Shown piece after piece: positions 11,816-24,942 of a stretch of DNA of 64,000 nucleotides (the stretch's first letter is position 1; each line of letters begins with the position of its first letter). Source of the stretch: Guillardia theta CCMP2712 (Eukaryota; Cryptophyceae; Pyrenomonadales; Geminigeraceae); assembly GCF_000315625.1 (NCBI RefSeq), contig NW_005434670.1, positions 176,646 to 240,645 on the forward strand, given 5' to 3'. The notes beneath the pieces are model-generated. The model worked only from the letters and a program-made list of their open reading frames with translations. It did not search any database and was not told the origin of the DNA. The translations under genes were made by a program, and so were the position numbers.

Positions 11816-12502
11816 GTTGGTGCTTGCCGTCGACTTGCTCCTGCTAACGATGCCCTGCCAGACAAGTTTAGGAAGCATCAGACAAGAGATGTGATCTGAA
11901 AGACGATAGAGGCTAAGTGCAGCATTGCAATAGACAGCAGAGATAAACAAAAGTCTGAAAGATCTACAAACGGGTTCCGGCTAAGCTACATCAACAAAGA
12001 ATGGGACATTGAAAGTTTCTCAAAACTGACGACAAGGGAGAACAGGTATCATGTCTGCCTTCCTTGCTGGCCCTGTCTCTCTCCCTCCCTCTCTCCATCC
12101 CATCATCCTGCATGTTCCGCGCAATCGCTCCTCCTGCCTCCCCCTCCATGGCTCACCTCTCCCGCGCCCTCTGCCTCCACCATGGGCAGTCGACGTCTCT
12201 TCACAGAAAACGATGATGTAACAGAAAACTTCATTTGCAACGGATATAACCGTTTCAAACCCTGGGTCTGTAGGGGATGAGGGCAGAACCCCTTCAGTGA
12301 GTCAGCGGGTGGGTCATAGAGGGGATGAGGGTTCTGAGTCTCGTAGGGCATGCTGGATGAGGGAGGGCCGACGAAATGGCGGCGGCGGCGGCTGATCGAG
12401 GCACGTCTATGGGCAAGAAGGTGAGGGAGATGGTAGTCATGGCTATGTGAGACGAGGTTGTCCCGTTGCCGTCTCTTCAATCTGTCTGCTTCTGAGCCTT
12501 TG
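11816..12502. other. Divergent intergenic region
   Basis: This lies between two divergently transcribed genes and presumably carries both promoters. A long minus-strand open frame (12103-12552) overlaps the first exon of the next gene and has no recognisable content. No RNA gene or repeat was seen. Confidence 0.45.
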
Positions 12503-14441
12503 ATGTGCATGAGATCTTTGATGAGTTTTGCGAATCGACTGGGAAGTTGCAAAGTGTTTACGTGCCGTCGGATTTTTCATGCTCGCTGAGACATTTCGTG
12601 CAGGAATCCATGCTTCTCTTGTATCCTCTTCGCACTCTTCCTCGTCGCGCTCTTGGCGCTATGCTGGAATGCAAGGTCATGCCTTGGAGCGGTAACGAAA
12701 TCCCTGGGACCAGTGATAGAGAAGCTTTTCCCAGAGGATCAGCAGGAAATTATGAACGAGAGGATCAAGCGGAAGGCAAGGAACCATCAGGTGTCCATCA
12801 TGGACATCGAGGAAGTTGCTAGCCAGCCGCCAGACTCGCACCAACCCATTGTAGAGATTCAACCTGACCCCGAGAACCTCTGCATTGCCTGGAGGGCTAC
12901 CAAGGACTGCGACTCCCATGGCGATCCTGACCCAAGACAAGATCGCTCTTGCCATGAAGGGATTGATCCCTGGCAGTCTGGGTTCTGCGAGTGCGTGGAT
13001 GAGGGAGGAAACAAACAGAAGGTTACGTTTGACTGTAGCAGAGATGATCAGGATTTGAGGGAGTCGTTCACATGCTCGCATGTCTGCCTGTCCACTATCC
13101 TCGTGAACAAGAAGAGGAGTCAGAAGCTCTCGAGAGCTGAGATGCTGAAGCTCGAGCGAGCTGCGGAGGAGGAGGGGGTCAGGAAGCAGGAGGCTGCCAA
13201 ACGTCTTCACAAAGAGAAGCAAAGGCTGGAGGACGAGGAGGAGACGAGGAGGAAGAGGACGATGGAGCTTGAAGCTGATGAACTGCTGCTTGACGTGCAT
13301 TCACTGATCGAGGAGCGAAAGTTCAAGGAGGCGAACAAGCTGCTGGAGAAGGCAAAGGGCATCTACGTGGAGGTAGGGGTGATCGAGCTAACGGACGAAT
13401 GGAACCTGTTGAATCTCTACTCGAAACCCAACGCAACGAGGAAGGAGCTAGTGATCAGCGGGATAGCTGATCAGCTGCGGCAGGCGATGGAGACGTACAA
13501 GAGTGAGGATGGGGAGGATGAGGTCAGCGATGACGAGAGGGAGAGGCAGGAGAGGTTCCGAGCTGCCAGACTCCAAGCGATCGAGGCGGCCAAGAAGAAG
13601 ATCGAGCAGATCGAGGAACAGAATGCTCGTTTGAAGCTTTCCCCCGAGCAGTTGAGGCAGAGAGGCATCATGGAGAGGTTCCAGCGGCGGGAGGAGGAGA
13701 GGAAGATGAGGGAGGCAATGGCAGCGCAGGATCGGGTTGGGAAGGAGGAATTGGAGGGGTTGGAAGCGGAGAAGAAATTCCATGAGTACTTGAAAGCGAA
13801 GCATCTGAACCCTGAGGCTGGAGAGCAAGGGAGAGGAGAGAAGGATATGGAAGGAGAGGATAAGGCGCAGGCGTCGCAGGTGAAACCACCTCCCCTCCTT
13901 CTCCTGACGCTAAGCTGAATACTACCTGCGCCAGGAGCCCCATTCGCCTCCAACCAAGGAGGAAGAGCGAAAAGATTTTACCGACAAGGGCCAGCAGGAA
14001 GAGGGGGCAAAGAGTGCGGCAGAGGAGAAGGGGCAGGCGGCAGAGGAGAAGGGGGAGAAGGGACAGGAACATCTAGGCGTCGAGGGGTTGAAGGACGTGC
14101 TCAAGAACTATGGGCTGGAAGACTATGAGGCAAAGGTGAGGGTCGGTTGTAAGATGAAAGTAGCTGGGAAAGGGGAAATGAAGACAGCTGGGAAGGGAGG
14201 TGGCGACAGCTGGGTAGTTGAATGGTGGAGTTGGGGAGGTTGACATATCTGTCCACTACAGATCTTGGATCTCGGAGTTGAGACTGTGGAGGATTTGAAA
14301 TACCTTGACGAGGTATGAAGAGGGGAGGCGAATTGCCTCTGCGGCTGACGCGGTATGCAGGAAATGATTGAGAAGATTAGCGAGAAGCCAATTCACAGGA
14401 ACAAGCTGAAAAAAATCTTGATGTCTTTTCGAAATGGATGA
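12503..14441 (+). CDS. Signal-anchored Cys-module, coiled-coil and SAM-like protein
   Basis: Exons 12503-12555, 12604-13879, 13935-14135, 14262-14312 and 14361-14441 give 553 aa. Exon 1 is the least certain part. Residues of about 20-35 (CILFALFLVALLALCW) form a signal peptide or anchor. Residues of about 100-170 are a cysteine module starting CIAWRATKDCD and including SGFCEC and FTCSHVC. From memory it resembles a Cys-rich module seen in secretory-pathway proteins of other algae and oomycetes, but the match was not tested. A long Glu/Arg/Lys-rich coiled coil with EARKFKEAN-like repeats follows, then an acidic linker. The C-terminal 65 residues, from EGLKDVLKNYGLEDYEAK to the stop, look like a SAM-type helical domain. 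The protein is probably luminal or membrane-tethered, with an interaction role. Confidence 0.7.
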
Positions 14442-14572
14442 CAACCAATACATCTTTCATTGACCCTTGAGTCGAGCATGATAGTTCCAACATCGGATAT
14501 CAACCCTGTCCTCACTCTTCCAACCATCCTTGCCACTGCAGAGGCCCGTCGACTGTCATAGGCTGTTCGCAC

Positions 14573-17889
<3,317 letters not shown>

Positions 17890-18458
17890 ATTCCCCGAGT
17901 GGTAGATCGACCCCACAACCCTTTCTTTTTTTTGAGTAACACAGAGTACCCACCATGGACTCAACAGTGTAAAACACTCTTAAAAGTAGGGGTAAATTTG
18001 TGTTTTGTTTGGTAAGTAAAATCTGTTCCAGAATCTTTCACCCGTAAAGTGGGAGCGAACATACAAAAATTCCTAGGGCCACAGACCTATGAAGCATGGT
18101 ACCTTTCTATGACCAACAAAAGGACTAGGTATTCAGTACTCGGAGCCCAGGGCCGGGCCGGGCCGGGCCGGGCCGCGGCCGCGGCCGCCGGCGCGGCAGG
18201 CGAAGGGTTATATCCTCATCCCCACTAAGTTCCAGGCACGCCTAGAACGAGCATTGCGAGCAAGGAACTCTCGCCTGTTCCTCGTGCCCCTGTGCTGCCC
18301 CACGCGCTCTCTGTCCTCCTCGCTCTTCCCTTCTCTTCTCTTCTCACATTCTCGAAGCGTTTAGACGCTCCAACTCGCTCACTTCCTCACTGCAAGCCCT
18401 CCTGCAGCCTCTTTCACTGACTTTAGCTGTGCCCGGCTCCCTGATCAATCATCTAAGT
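17890..18458. other. Divergent intergenic region with GC-rich core
   Basis: This separates ALT (minus) from the next + gene. A core at about 18149-18200 is built of GGGCC and GCGGCC palindromic words. It resembles the GC-rich blocks of the 28-40 kb island in composition. The sequence downstream (18260-18420) is pyrimidine-rich and probably the 5' untranslated region of the + gene. Confidence 0.5.
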
Positions 18459-19301
18459 ATGACCTCAGTTGCATCTGACGACCTTGCCCAGTGGAACGAG
18501 ACAGATGAGTATCTTCAGATGAAAAGGAAACTCTTCATCCCTGAGGACAAACATTTCTCAGCAACCATCTTCGTCCAGATCCTCCGCATCAAACACAAAT
18601 GGGAAAAGCTGCAGGAGCAAGGCGCTGCTGTGCTGCACCGCAGCAGCAAGGAGGAGGAAAACTCTGTTTTCGGCTGCCATACAATTGAAGCGAAGGATCT
18701 GGAAAAATGCTACAAGGAATTCAGTGACCCAAATGTCACGCACCCAACCCAACGAGCCAAGGACTTGATGGTAGCATGCGGAATGGTTTCAAAGAAGGGC
18801 ACCCGAGGACCCCCGCGCCCTGACATCCCTCCACCGAAGACCTCGGGCTGGAAACGTGCTGTCTACTACTCTGAGTATGTCTACGATGCCAAGACAGCGG
18901 CCGGAAATGTTCATCGCCACTTGAAGAATGGATGTGAAGCTTTCACCAGAGAGGAAATTCACCCTGACACTCCTCCATGGAAGAAGCAGAAGTTTTCCAG
19001 CCAGCAGTCGCTCCCATCCCCAACAGTCTCGCCTGAGCCATCGTCGCCATTTCACTCACCGGCGTCATTTTCTGATTCCTGGTCCGAGTTGACGTTGCTT
19101 GCAACACCGCCGCCGTCCCGGTCACTCCTGACCCCGTCCCCATCGTCGCAGCTGCTGTCGACGTCTCTGCCCCCGACCAATTTCTGCGGAGCATGTTTCA
19201 TGGAGATGTGCCAAAATCATCCAGGAAGCTGCAGCACTGAGCACCATCCTGCCTGCCGCCGCCGTCTCAACTTCGACGACAACACGGAGTACGGAATTTG
19301 A
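18459..19301 (+). CDS. Hypothetical protein, single exon
   Basis: This is an uninterrupted 280-aa frame starting at the ATG at 18459; an in-frame GTG lies 30 nt upstream. No known domain was recognised. Residues 1-140 look folded, with alternating charged and hydrophobic segments (TIFVQILRIKHKWEKLQEQG and a Trp-Lys-rich SGWKRAVYYSEYVYD). Residues of about 175-240 are Ser/Pro-rich and disordered-looking. The last 45 contain a small Cys/His cluster (FCGACFMEMC and GSCSTEHHPACRRR) that could bind a metal. Codon use is ordinary for this window. Whether an upstream exon exists is not clear. Confidence 0.55.
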   Translation: MTSVASDDLAQWNETDEYLQMKRKLFIPEDKHFSATIFVQILRIKHKWEKLQEQGAAVLHRSSKEEENSVFGCHTIEAKDLEKCYKEFSDPNVTHPTQRAKDLMVACGMVSKKGTRGPPRPDIPPPKTSGWKRAVYYSEYVYDAKTAAGNVHRHLKNGCEAFTREEIHPDTPPWKKQKFSSQQSLPSPTVSPEPSSPFHSPASFSDSWSELTLLATPPPSRSLLTPSPSSQLLSTSLPPTNFCGACFMEMCQNHPGSCSTEHHPACRRRLNFDDNTEYGI

Positions 19302-19415
19302 ATTCCGTCCAGAAAACCTGGTCGACGACTGGCTAATTTTGAACTAGAACAAGCTGCAGCAGCTTTGCCAATCTCGAGGTGCTTTCGTTGCGTCCTAGAA
19401 TGTGTCCTCGGAGAT

Positions 19416-19466
19416 AACAGCTCAGCTTGCTTGATGACAGCCCAGCGGCAAGCAAGCTGAGCTGTT
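19416..19466 (+). other. Perfect 17-bp inverted repeat (stem-loop)
   Basis: The arms AACAGCTCAGCTTGCTT (19416-19432) and AAGCAAGCTGAGCTGTT (19450-19466) are exact reverse complements separated by a 17-nt loop. The hairpin lies about 115 nt after the stop of the preceding + gene, so it would fall in its 3' untranslated region or just beyond. Confidence 0.85.
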
Positions 19467-19852
19467 GAAAAGTTGAATTCCACTGAGTCACGGTGAGAAG
19501 GCAGGAAGCTCCCACCGGTTTAGTCTGCCAGCGTGTGTGGATTGTGCTAACTGATATAAACTAACACCCCATCGAGTACAAGTTTGTAGAGTGAGTAGGC
19601 AAGGAAATGCCTCAATGAATTGTTGATGATACCATGAAGAAACGTTTGCGCTGGATTCTGTGATCACACCCGCCTGGAGGCGACCTGGATCAGTGATTTG
19701 AAGTGGAAAGTTGGGAAATATTTTCAATTGCGTATTTTCCTGAGATGATAATGACTCTCCGCTAACACTGCCGTCGGCAACTTGTCATCATCGGCTATCT
19801 CAATTTCTGACGACGGTGACAGCTTCTCTTGCAAGCTCACCAAATCAATACT

Positions 19853-21198
19853 TCACGGCCCTAGCTCACTACCTCCCCACATGACGTGTGTCCCACCAGC
19901 AGGTGTAGCCTGCCATAGCTGCCCAGCCCAGTTTGGAGTAGATGCCCAGGTCGGAGTTGCCAGTGATCCCCATCTGAAATTAAGACTTATCAGAACATGC
20001 CTTAATCACCAGTGAAAGGGATCATACCCCGGAGTAGAGGCACTTGCTGACGGTGTCTGGGACCACAAAGGGAGCATCTGACCTCCGTTCGGAGTCTGAA
20101 TCTTCATGCCTGAATGATACTAAGTCCAGGACCACAAACAGAGAAAGACAAAAAATTACCTGGAGATGGCGGTAAGACTGACCATCTGTTTCACGTAGTC
20201 GTCAGTACATTGAAAATTGATAGCTCGGTCAATAAACTCACGGCACGTGTAATGGAGCTTGACCGGGAGAAGGCTGAGGCATATTGCCTCCCCACATCAT
20301 AGGCGCATTGCCACCGGGTGAAATCTTTGCAAACGGATAGGATCAATCACAAGGCAACAAGGAAGCGTCAGATCTGACGCACCGTTGGCGATGCTGTTAT
20401 CATTGGCTGCCAAATCATCCCAACAGAATCAGGGGGCAGCGCCTGCGGCGACCACAAAGGCACTGGCGGACGGGCAGGAGACGCAGGCATTACACCAGCA
20501 GTTAACCCTGACATATGCGCATTGTTCCAATCCAAAACAGACGGAGGATTCTATCAAACCAACGATCAGGTATGACAGGAACAAACAAACAGAATCAAGA
20601 GCAGGGAGGCTATTGGAGCGTAGATGGGAGCAGTCGCAAAATACGATTCTACACCTGGGGCAAACCAAGCATGCCCATCCCATCATCGTTGTCTTCCATA
20701 GCATCATCGGACTCTTGATCATCAATCCCATCCGAGAAATTTTTGGAATCTGCCTCATGAGTTTCGCTATCTTGCTTTCCCATTCTTTGCTGTAGTTTCT
20801 CCAGCAATTTTCGCCTGCAAATGCTTTTAAACCACAATGCGCCAATGATTCCAGACACCTGTCCGCATTTACACTCCCTGCATCCGAGCTCGAAGCTGCA
20901 CTGCGCCTATAGTACAGGTCACAATGTCGAACTACTACATACACCAACGCAGGGAGAAACTCACAGGTTACCACTTTGAGCAGCTTGGCAAACGTGCCCC
21001 TTCTTGGGCTGAAGTCCAACACCATTAATGCTCAAGAATCACGGACAAGGTTAAAGTGCACACCTGTCCACAAATCCCACATTTATACTTGGAGCGAGAA
21101 GTCCCTTGATTTCTCGCATGCATAGCCCACCCTTCGCCTAATGCGCCGTAATGCTGACCCATGAATGCTTGTGACGGATGCATGTTAAATTGCGCCAT
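19853..21198 (-). CDS. Zinc-knuckle, acidic, Trp/Pro-rich protein
   Basis: Nine exons, high to low: 21198-21064, 21008-20965, 20906-20859, 20814-20655, 20550-20383, 20324-20242, 20185-20160, 20109-20028, 19973-19853; 288 aa, all in phase. Residues of about 38-53 contain YKCGICGQPKKGHVC, a compact CxxC...GHxC zinc-knuckle-like motif. An acidic segment follows (SDGIDDQESDDAMEDNDD). The C-terminal half is low-complexity, with recurrent Pro-Leu-Trp, Thr-Pro-Trp and MMWGG-type tryptophans. No family was recognised beyond the knuckle. A nuclear or RNA-associated regulatory role is a guess from the mixture of knuckle, acidic patch and aromatic low-complexity tail. Confidence 0.72.
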
Positions 21199-23170
21199 GG
21201 TTGTATAGCGTTGAAGGTAATTACGTTGGAATCTCTTCCCTATATGAGAAGCAGCGAGCTAGGCGAGCAATTGCCCTACTCGCTCTTTGTTGCAAGCAAG
21301 GCAGCAGCTGAGCTAACACACGCCTTTTTGGCTCTCGTCGATTGAGTATCGAACCCAATGTCTGCAGGTTGAAAGAAGGATGTGAATTCCTCCCAGTTAT
21401 GTCTACTTGTCTTCTGTTCACAACCGAGAAGGTTTGTCTCTTGCCCCTCTTCCTATTGCTCCTCGTTCGCTCGCACCTTGCTCGCCCGGTTCCCTACTGC
21501 CGCGCCATTGAGAGGCCGTGGGGTGGGGTCAGTACCACCGGGTGTTGAATCAGGGACTTGAGGGGTGGGGGTGGAAGGGGATGGGTATGAGGGTCTGTTG
21601 ATGACTTTCCAATAAGGGGGTAGGGTGCAGGGTTTCCAGGCACCTGTGGAGAAATACCCCCTTGTTTCACTATGTTTTCGTGGGTCCATTCCATGGGGCC
21701 TTTGAACAGGGTGGGAGGGTATTGACTTTTCAGGGTGGGATACAGACGGGGGTGGGTTTTGAAAGTTTTGGAACTACGTAGATGGCAGGGCACTCAAGGG
21801 GTGGGGGTTATCTGGGTGGTTGTTTATAGCAAGGATCGGGGGGTAGGGACCCGGTGTGAAGGTGCGTGACACCGTTGGTGTGGCATTGTGTCTATATTGA
21901 CCGGTACATTTGACTAAACAATAAGCCTATATCACCAGGTAGTGCAGCAAGGAAAGGGGTAGGGGGTAGTATCCGTCTGGAGGGTGGGGGAATGGGGTTC
22001 AAAGCTATTTGAATATTGAAGGGGTAGTCAAGAACAAACCAAAGTAGGGGTTTGAGGAGTTGGGGTGGGGGTGATCCGATTGGGAAGGGGTCCAAGCTAG
22101 TCTTTTTCACTTGCACTCAGGGGGGGTGGTGGTGGCCATACGTACATGCTGAAGGAGGATTTGGTTGGTTCTACTGGGGTAGGGTCAATCACCCCACCCT
22201 GTCTCGAAGCGAAAATGGATGGGGTACAGCACAAGAACCATGATTTAAAAAAGGTTGAGAAATTTGAAATTTACAGGAGGATCATCTCCGGAAGTTTGCC
22301 CGAAACAACAGGCTGTCGGGGAGACGAAAAGAATGTCGTTTATGAGCAGGAAAAAGCCATGATGTACTTGTATGAGATGATTGAGTAGAACCAAGCTCAG
22401 TGCGCTGGTAGCAATCGTCACGTTGTGTATTGAAGCAATCTCCTGAGGCTCTTTTGGAAGGCGCGAGCTGACTTCAACTTCTTCGTCACTGGGGAAAATT
22501 GGAAGGTTAGCTAATCCATGATGCTCCAGCGTCTGCGCTGTTACCCTGGCAGCTGAGGGTGAAATGTGTGTGGGTTGCCTCAAGCTGATATTATCCGGGG
22601 GGGGTAGTGGGTGTGAATGATGACTGCAGCGAGATGAAAAGACATTCGGAATAGCACCTAGACTCCTCCACGTAGCCGAGAGACATCAGATATCGAAACA
22701 GCGAACGCGGCTAGTCGAAATTGATGATTGTATTACATAACCGAACCTGTTTGGTACGGACTACTTTGATCATCATCTCTAGTCACAATGATGTGAAACC
22801 GCTCACTCTTTTACTTGAAAAATCTTTACGACTCCCCCCCCCACCTCCGAACCTGAAAACATTTCTACTGCCCGTGCTTTGAGATGCGTCGTATTTGCTT
22901 TTTGTCCGCCGATGCATCGCCATCTGATTTCTTCACAGTGATGGCAAGGATGCCTTGTATGTCAGCTCGACCCTGATCGAAGTGTGTATGCTATGAAATG
23001 CTCTTGCACGGGGCAACCACAACTTAGTTCGATTTGGAGGCTTTAGTCACGACAGGCCCGTGTTTAGACAGATGAAACACTTGCAAACTGTATGATGGCT
23101 GATAGAAATACTTTGCGCTAAACTCTTCATCGCCAACAAAAGATAAAAACAATACACTTTCCACAAACAA
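21199..23170. other. Long intergenic region with G-rich island
   Basis: About 2 kb without a confident gene. From about 21520 to 22230 the + strand carries many GGGGTGGGG and GGGTAGGG runs spaced 10-40 nt apart, with almost no C runs, and could form G-quadruplexes. The rest is AT-rich. A minus-strand frame at 22245-22583 looks protein-like in part but has no start or splice support. Pyrimidine runs near 22830 are unremarkable. Confidence 0.55.
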
Positions 23171-23176
23171 ACCCTG

Positions 23177-24571
23177 TCATCGGAAAGGGATGACGACGCT
23201 ACGAAGTTCCGCGTTCTCAAACCTTGCTTTCCCTTCTCGCTCCTCCCACTTGAAATGCTCCTGAACATCGTCGAGCAAGAGCAATGAAAGCATCAGCATC
23301 ATCAAGAGATCACAGCTGAGCATCACCTGGAACATTCTTGCGAGGAAGGAGGAATGGCTGACCACAAGAATTTCCTTCTCTGGCCTCGACGCCACAAAGT
23401 CTAGGAACTGTTGGACCCGCACGTCGATCTCAGCGTCCGACTCTCGAGGAGGACAGCTCTCAGGTGTGCAGAGGTGCGGGTCTGGCCCAGCTGCTATGAA
23501 CGTGAAGTTCACCTGCCGTTCCAGTTTCTCAGATCGTGCTGGGGAGGAGGGGGAGAGGGAACAAGAGCTGACCTGGGGAAAGTCTTGCCGGAGCTCCTGG
23601 ACTGAGCGACGGCTGTCACAAGGATGCTTTCCTGGGTTTGCACGTGAGGACGAGAAGGAAGGGAGCGTTCGACCCTCGTCTCGTCTCACCAAATCTCTCC
23701 CTCACATGCTCCAGCGCGATGACAGGAACGTCTTTGCGCTCCCTGAATCCAAGAGTGTACGTTTGCAGCGTCCGGGTGAGAGGAGAGACGAGAACGAGGG
23801 AGTAGTCGACATGGTCGCTGGTGCTCCTCAGGTTCCTCTGTAACAGCATGAGTGTCATTTCGCGACAGCGTATCTAAAAGCACGCACGCATTGTTCCTCG
23901 CCATGCGGGGAGAGTTTAGCGTCGAAGAAGGAAGGGTCATCGAGGGCGGCCTCGTACTCTCGGCTTCCTCGGACATGCCTGGAGGACGGCAGACAAGAAT
24001 GAGATCAGCATCGCGAGGAGAGAAACGGATGCTGAGGATGCACCACATGCACGCATGCTGTGGTCCCCATGCACACAAAGACAGATAGGTTGACCCCTCA
24101 TCATCTCCATGATCTCCATCACTGTTTGCTCCTCCTCTATCTCCATCTCCTCTATCTCCATCTCCATCTCCATCTCCATCTCCATCTCCATCTCCATCTC
24201 CATCTCCATCTCCATCTCCAACTTCTCTCACTCGCCCTTGCCCTCGCCCTCGCCCTCTCACCCTGCTCCTCCCCTTCCCCCTCCTCTTCCATCTTCGTCT
24301 CCTCCTCTTCTTACTTCTTCGCTGCAACGTTGTGAAACCCTTCTGCATGCCTGACAAAGTGAACCGTCTTCGCCTTCGACTTCGGGAACGCGCCATGGAT
24401 GCGAGGAGCACCGGCGCTGCTGCCATGGCTCCCCTCGCACTTATCTTGCTTCTCTCCATCCTTGTGCGCACAAGAAAAGCTGCACAGGAGGCCAAGGGTC
24501 ACACATGCTGCGAGCCCCAGCATGAGGAGCCGCTGCGCCGGTTGCCTCGTCCTCCTGACCAGGGTCTTCAT
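23177..24571 (-). CDS. Histidine phosphatase superfamily (PGM-like) protein
   Basis: Six exons, high to low: 24571-24315, 23978-23888, 23837-23690, 23631-23573, 23512-23327, 23260-23177; 274 aa. The catalytic RHG-type motif is VHFVRHAEGFHNVA. Other core elements are LSPHGEEQC, the phospho-pocket region VLVSPLTRTLQT, the acidic ALEHVRERFG and the second histidine in ILVVSHSSF. This layout matches the phosphoglycerate-mutase-like branch of the superfamily, which includes uncharacterised plant and algal enzymes; the substrate cannot be told. The N-terminus (residues 8-34) is a hydrophobic leader, so the protein is likely secretory, vacuolar or plastid. A long intron between exons 1 and 2 contains an ATCTCC repeat. 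Confidence 0.88.
24117..24222 (+). repeat. ATCTCC hexamer microsatellite in an intron
   Basis: About fifteen ATCTCC units (GGAGAT on the transcribed strand) in the first intron of the histidine-phosphatase gene. The Met-Glu and Ile-Ser frames read from it are artefacts. Confidence 0.85.
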
Positions 24572-24654
24572 CACGTGGCCCAGTGGAGGGAAAACTGAAG
24601 GGGAAAAGCAACAAAGAAGGGGGGGGATTGCGTTGGGAGGTGGGCAGGCAGGAG

Positions 24655-24940
24655 GGAGCTGGAGGGAGGGAGGGAGAGAGGGAGGGAGGAAGGGAGGAGG
24701 AGGGAGGGAGGGAGGAGGAGGGAGGGAGGGAGGGAGGGAGGGAGGGAGGAGGAGGGAGGGAGGGAGGAGGAGGGAGGGAGGGAGGAGGAGGGAGGGAGGG
24801 AGGAGGAGGGAGGGAGGGAAGGAGGTAGGGNNNNNNNNNNNNNNNNNNNNNNNNNNNNNNNNNNNNNNNNNNNNNNNNNNNNNNNNNNNNNNNNNNNNNN
24901 NNNNNNNNNNNNNNNNNNNNNNNNNNNNNNGGGGGGGGGG
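24655..24940 (+). repeat. GGGA/GGAGG satellite with a 100-N assembly gap
   Basis: Imperfect GGGAGGGAGGA repeats run from about 24655 to 24829. They are followed by exactly 100 N (24831-24930) and ten more G. The gap length is probably a placeholder, so the true repeat length is unknown. It lies between the starts/ends of two minus-strand genes. Confidence 0.9.
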
Positions 24941-24942
24941 CA

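Noticed and set aside
12103-12552. 149-aa minus-strand frame upstream of the SAM-like gene
   Set aside because: It overlaps exon 1 of that gene, has no recognisable content and is Arg/His/Pro-rich, as expected of an antisense shadow.
22245-22583. Possible minus-strand exon with a protein-like middle section
   Set aside because: No ATG, no convincing splice partners and no recognisable domain; kept as unannotated intergenic.
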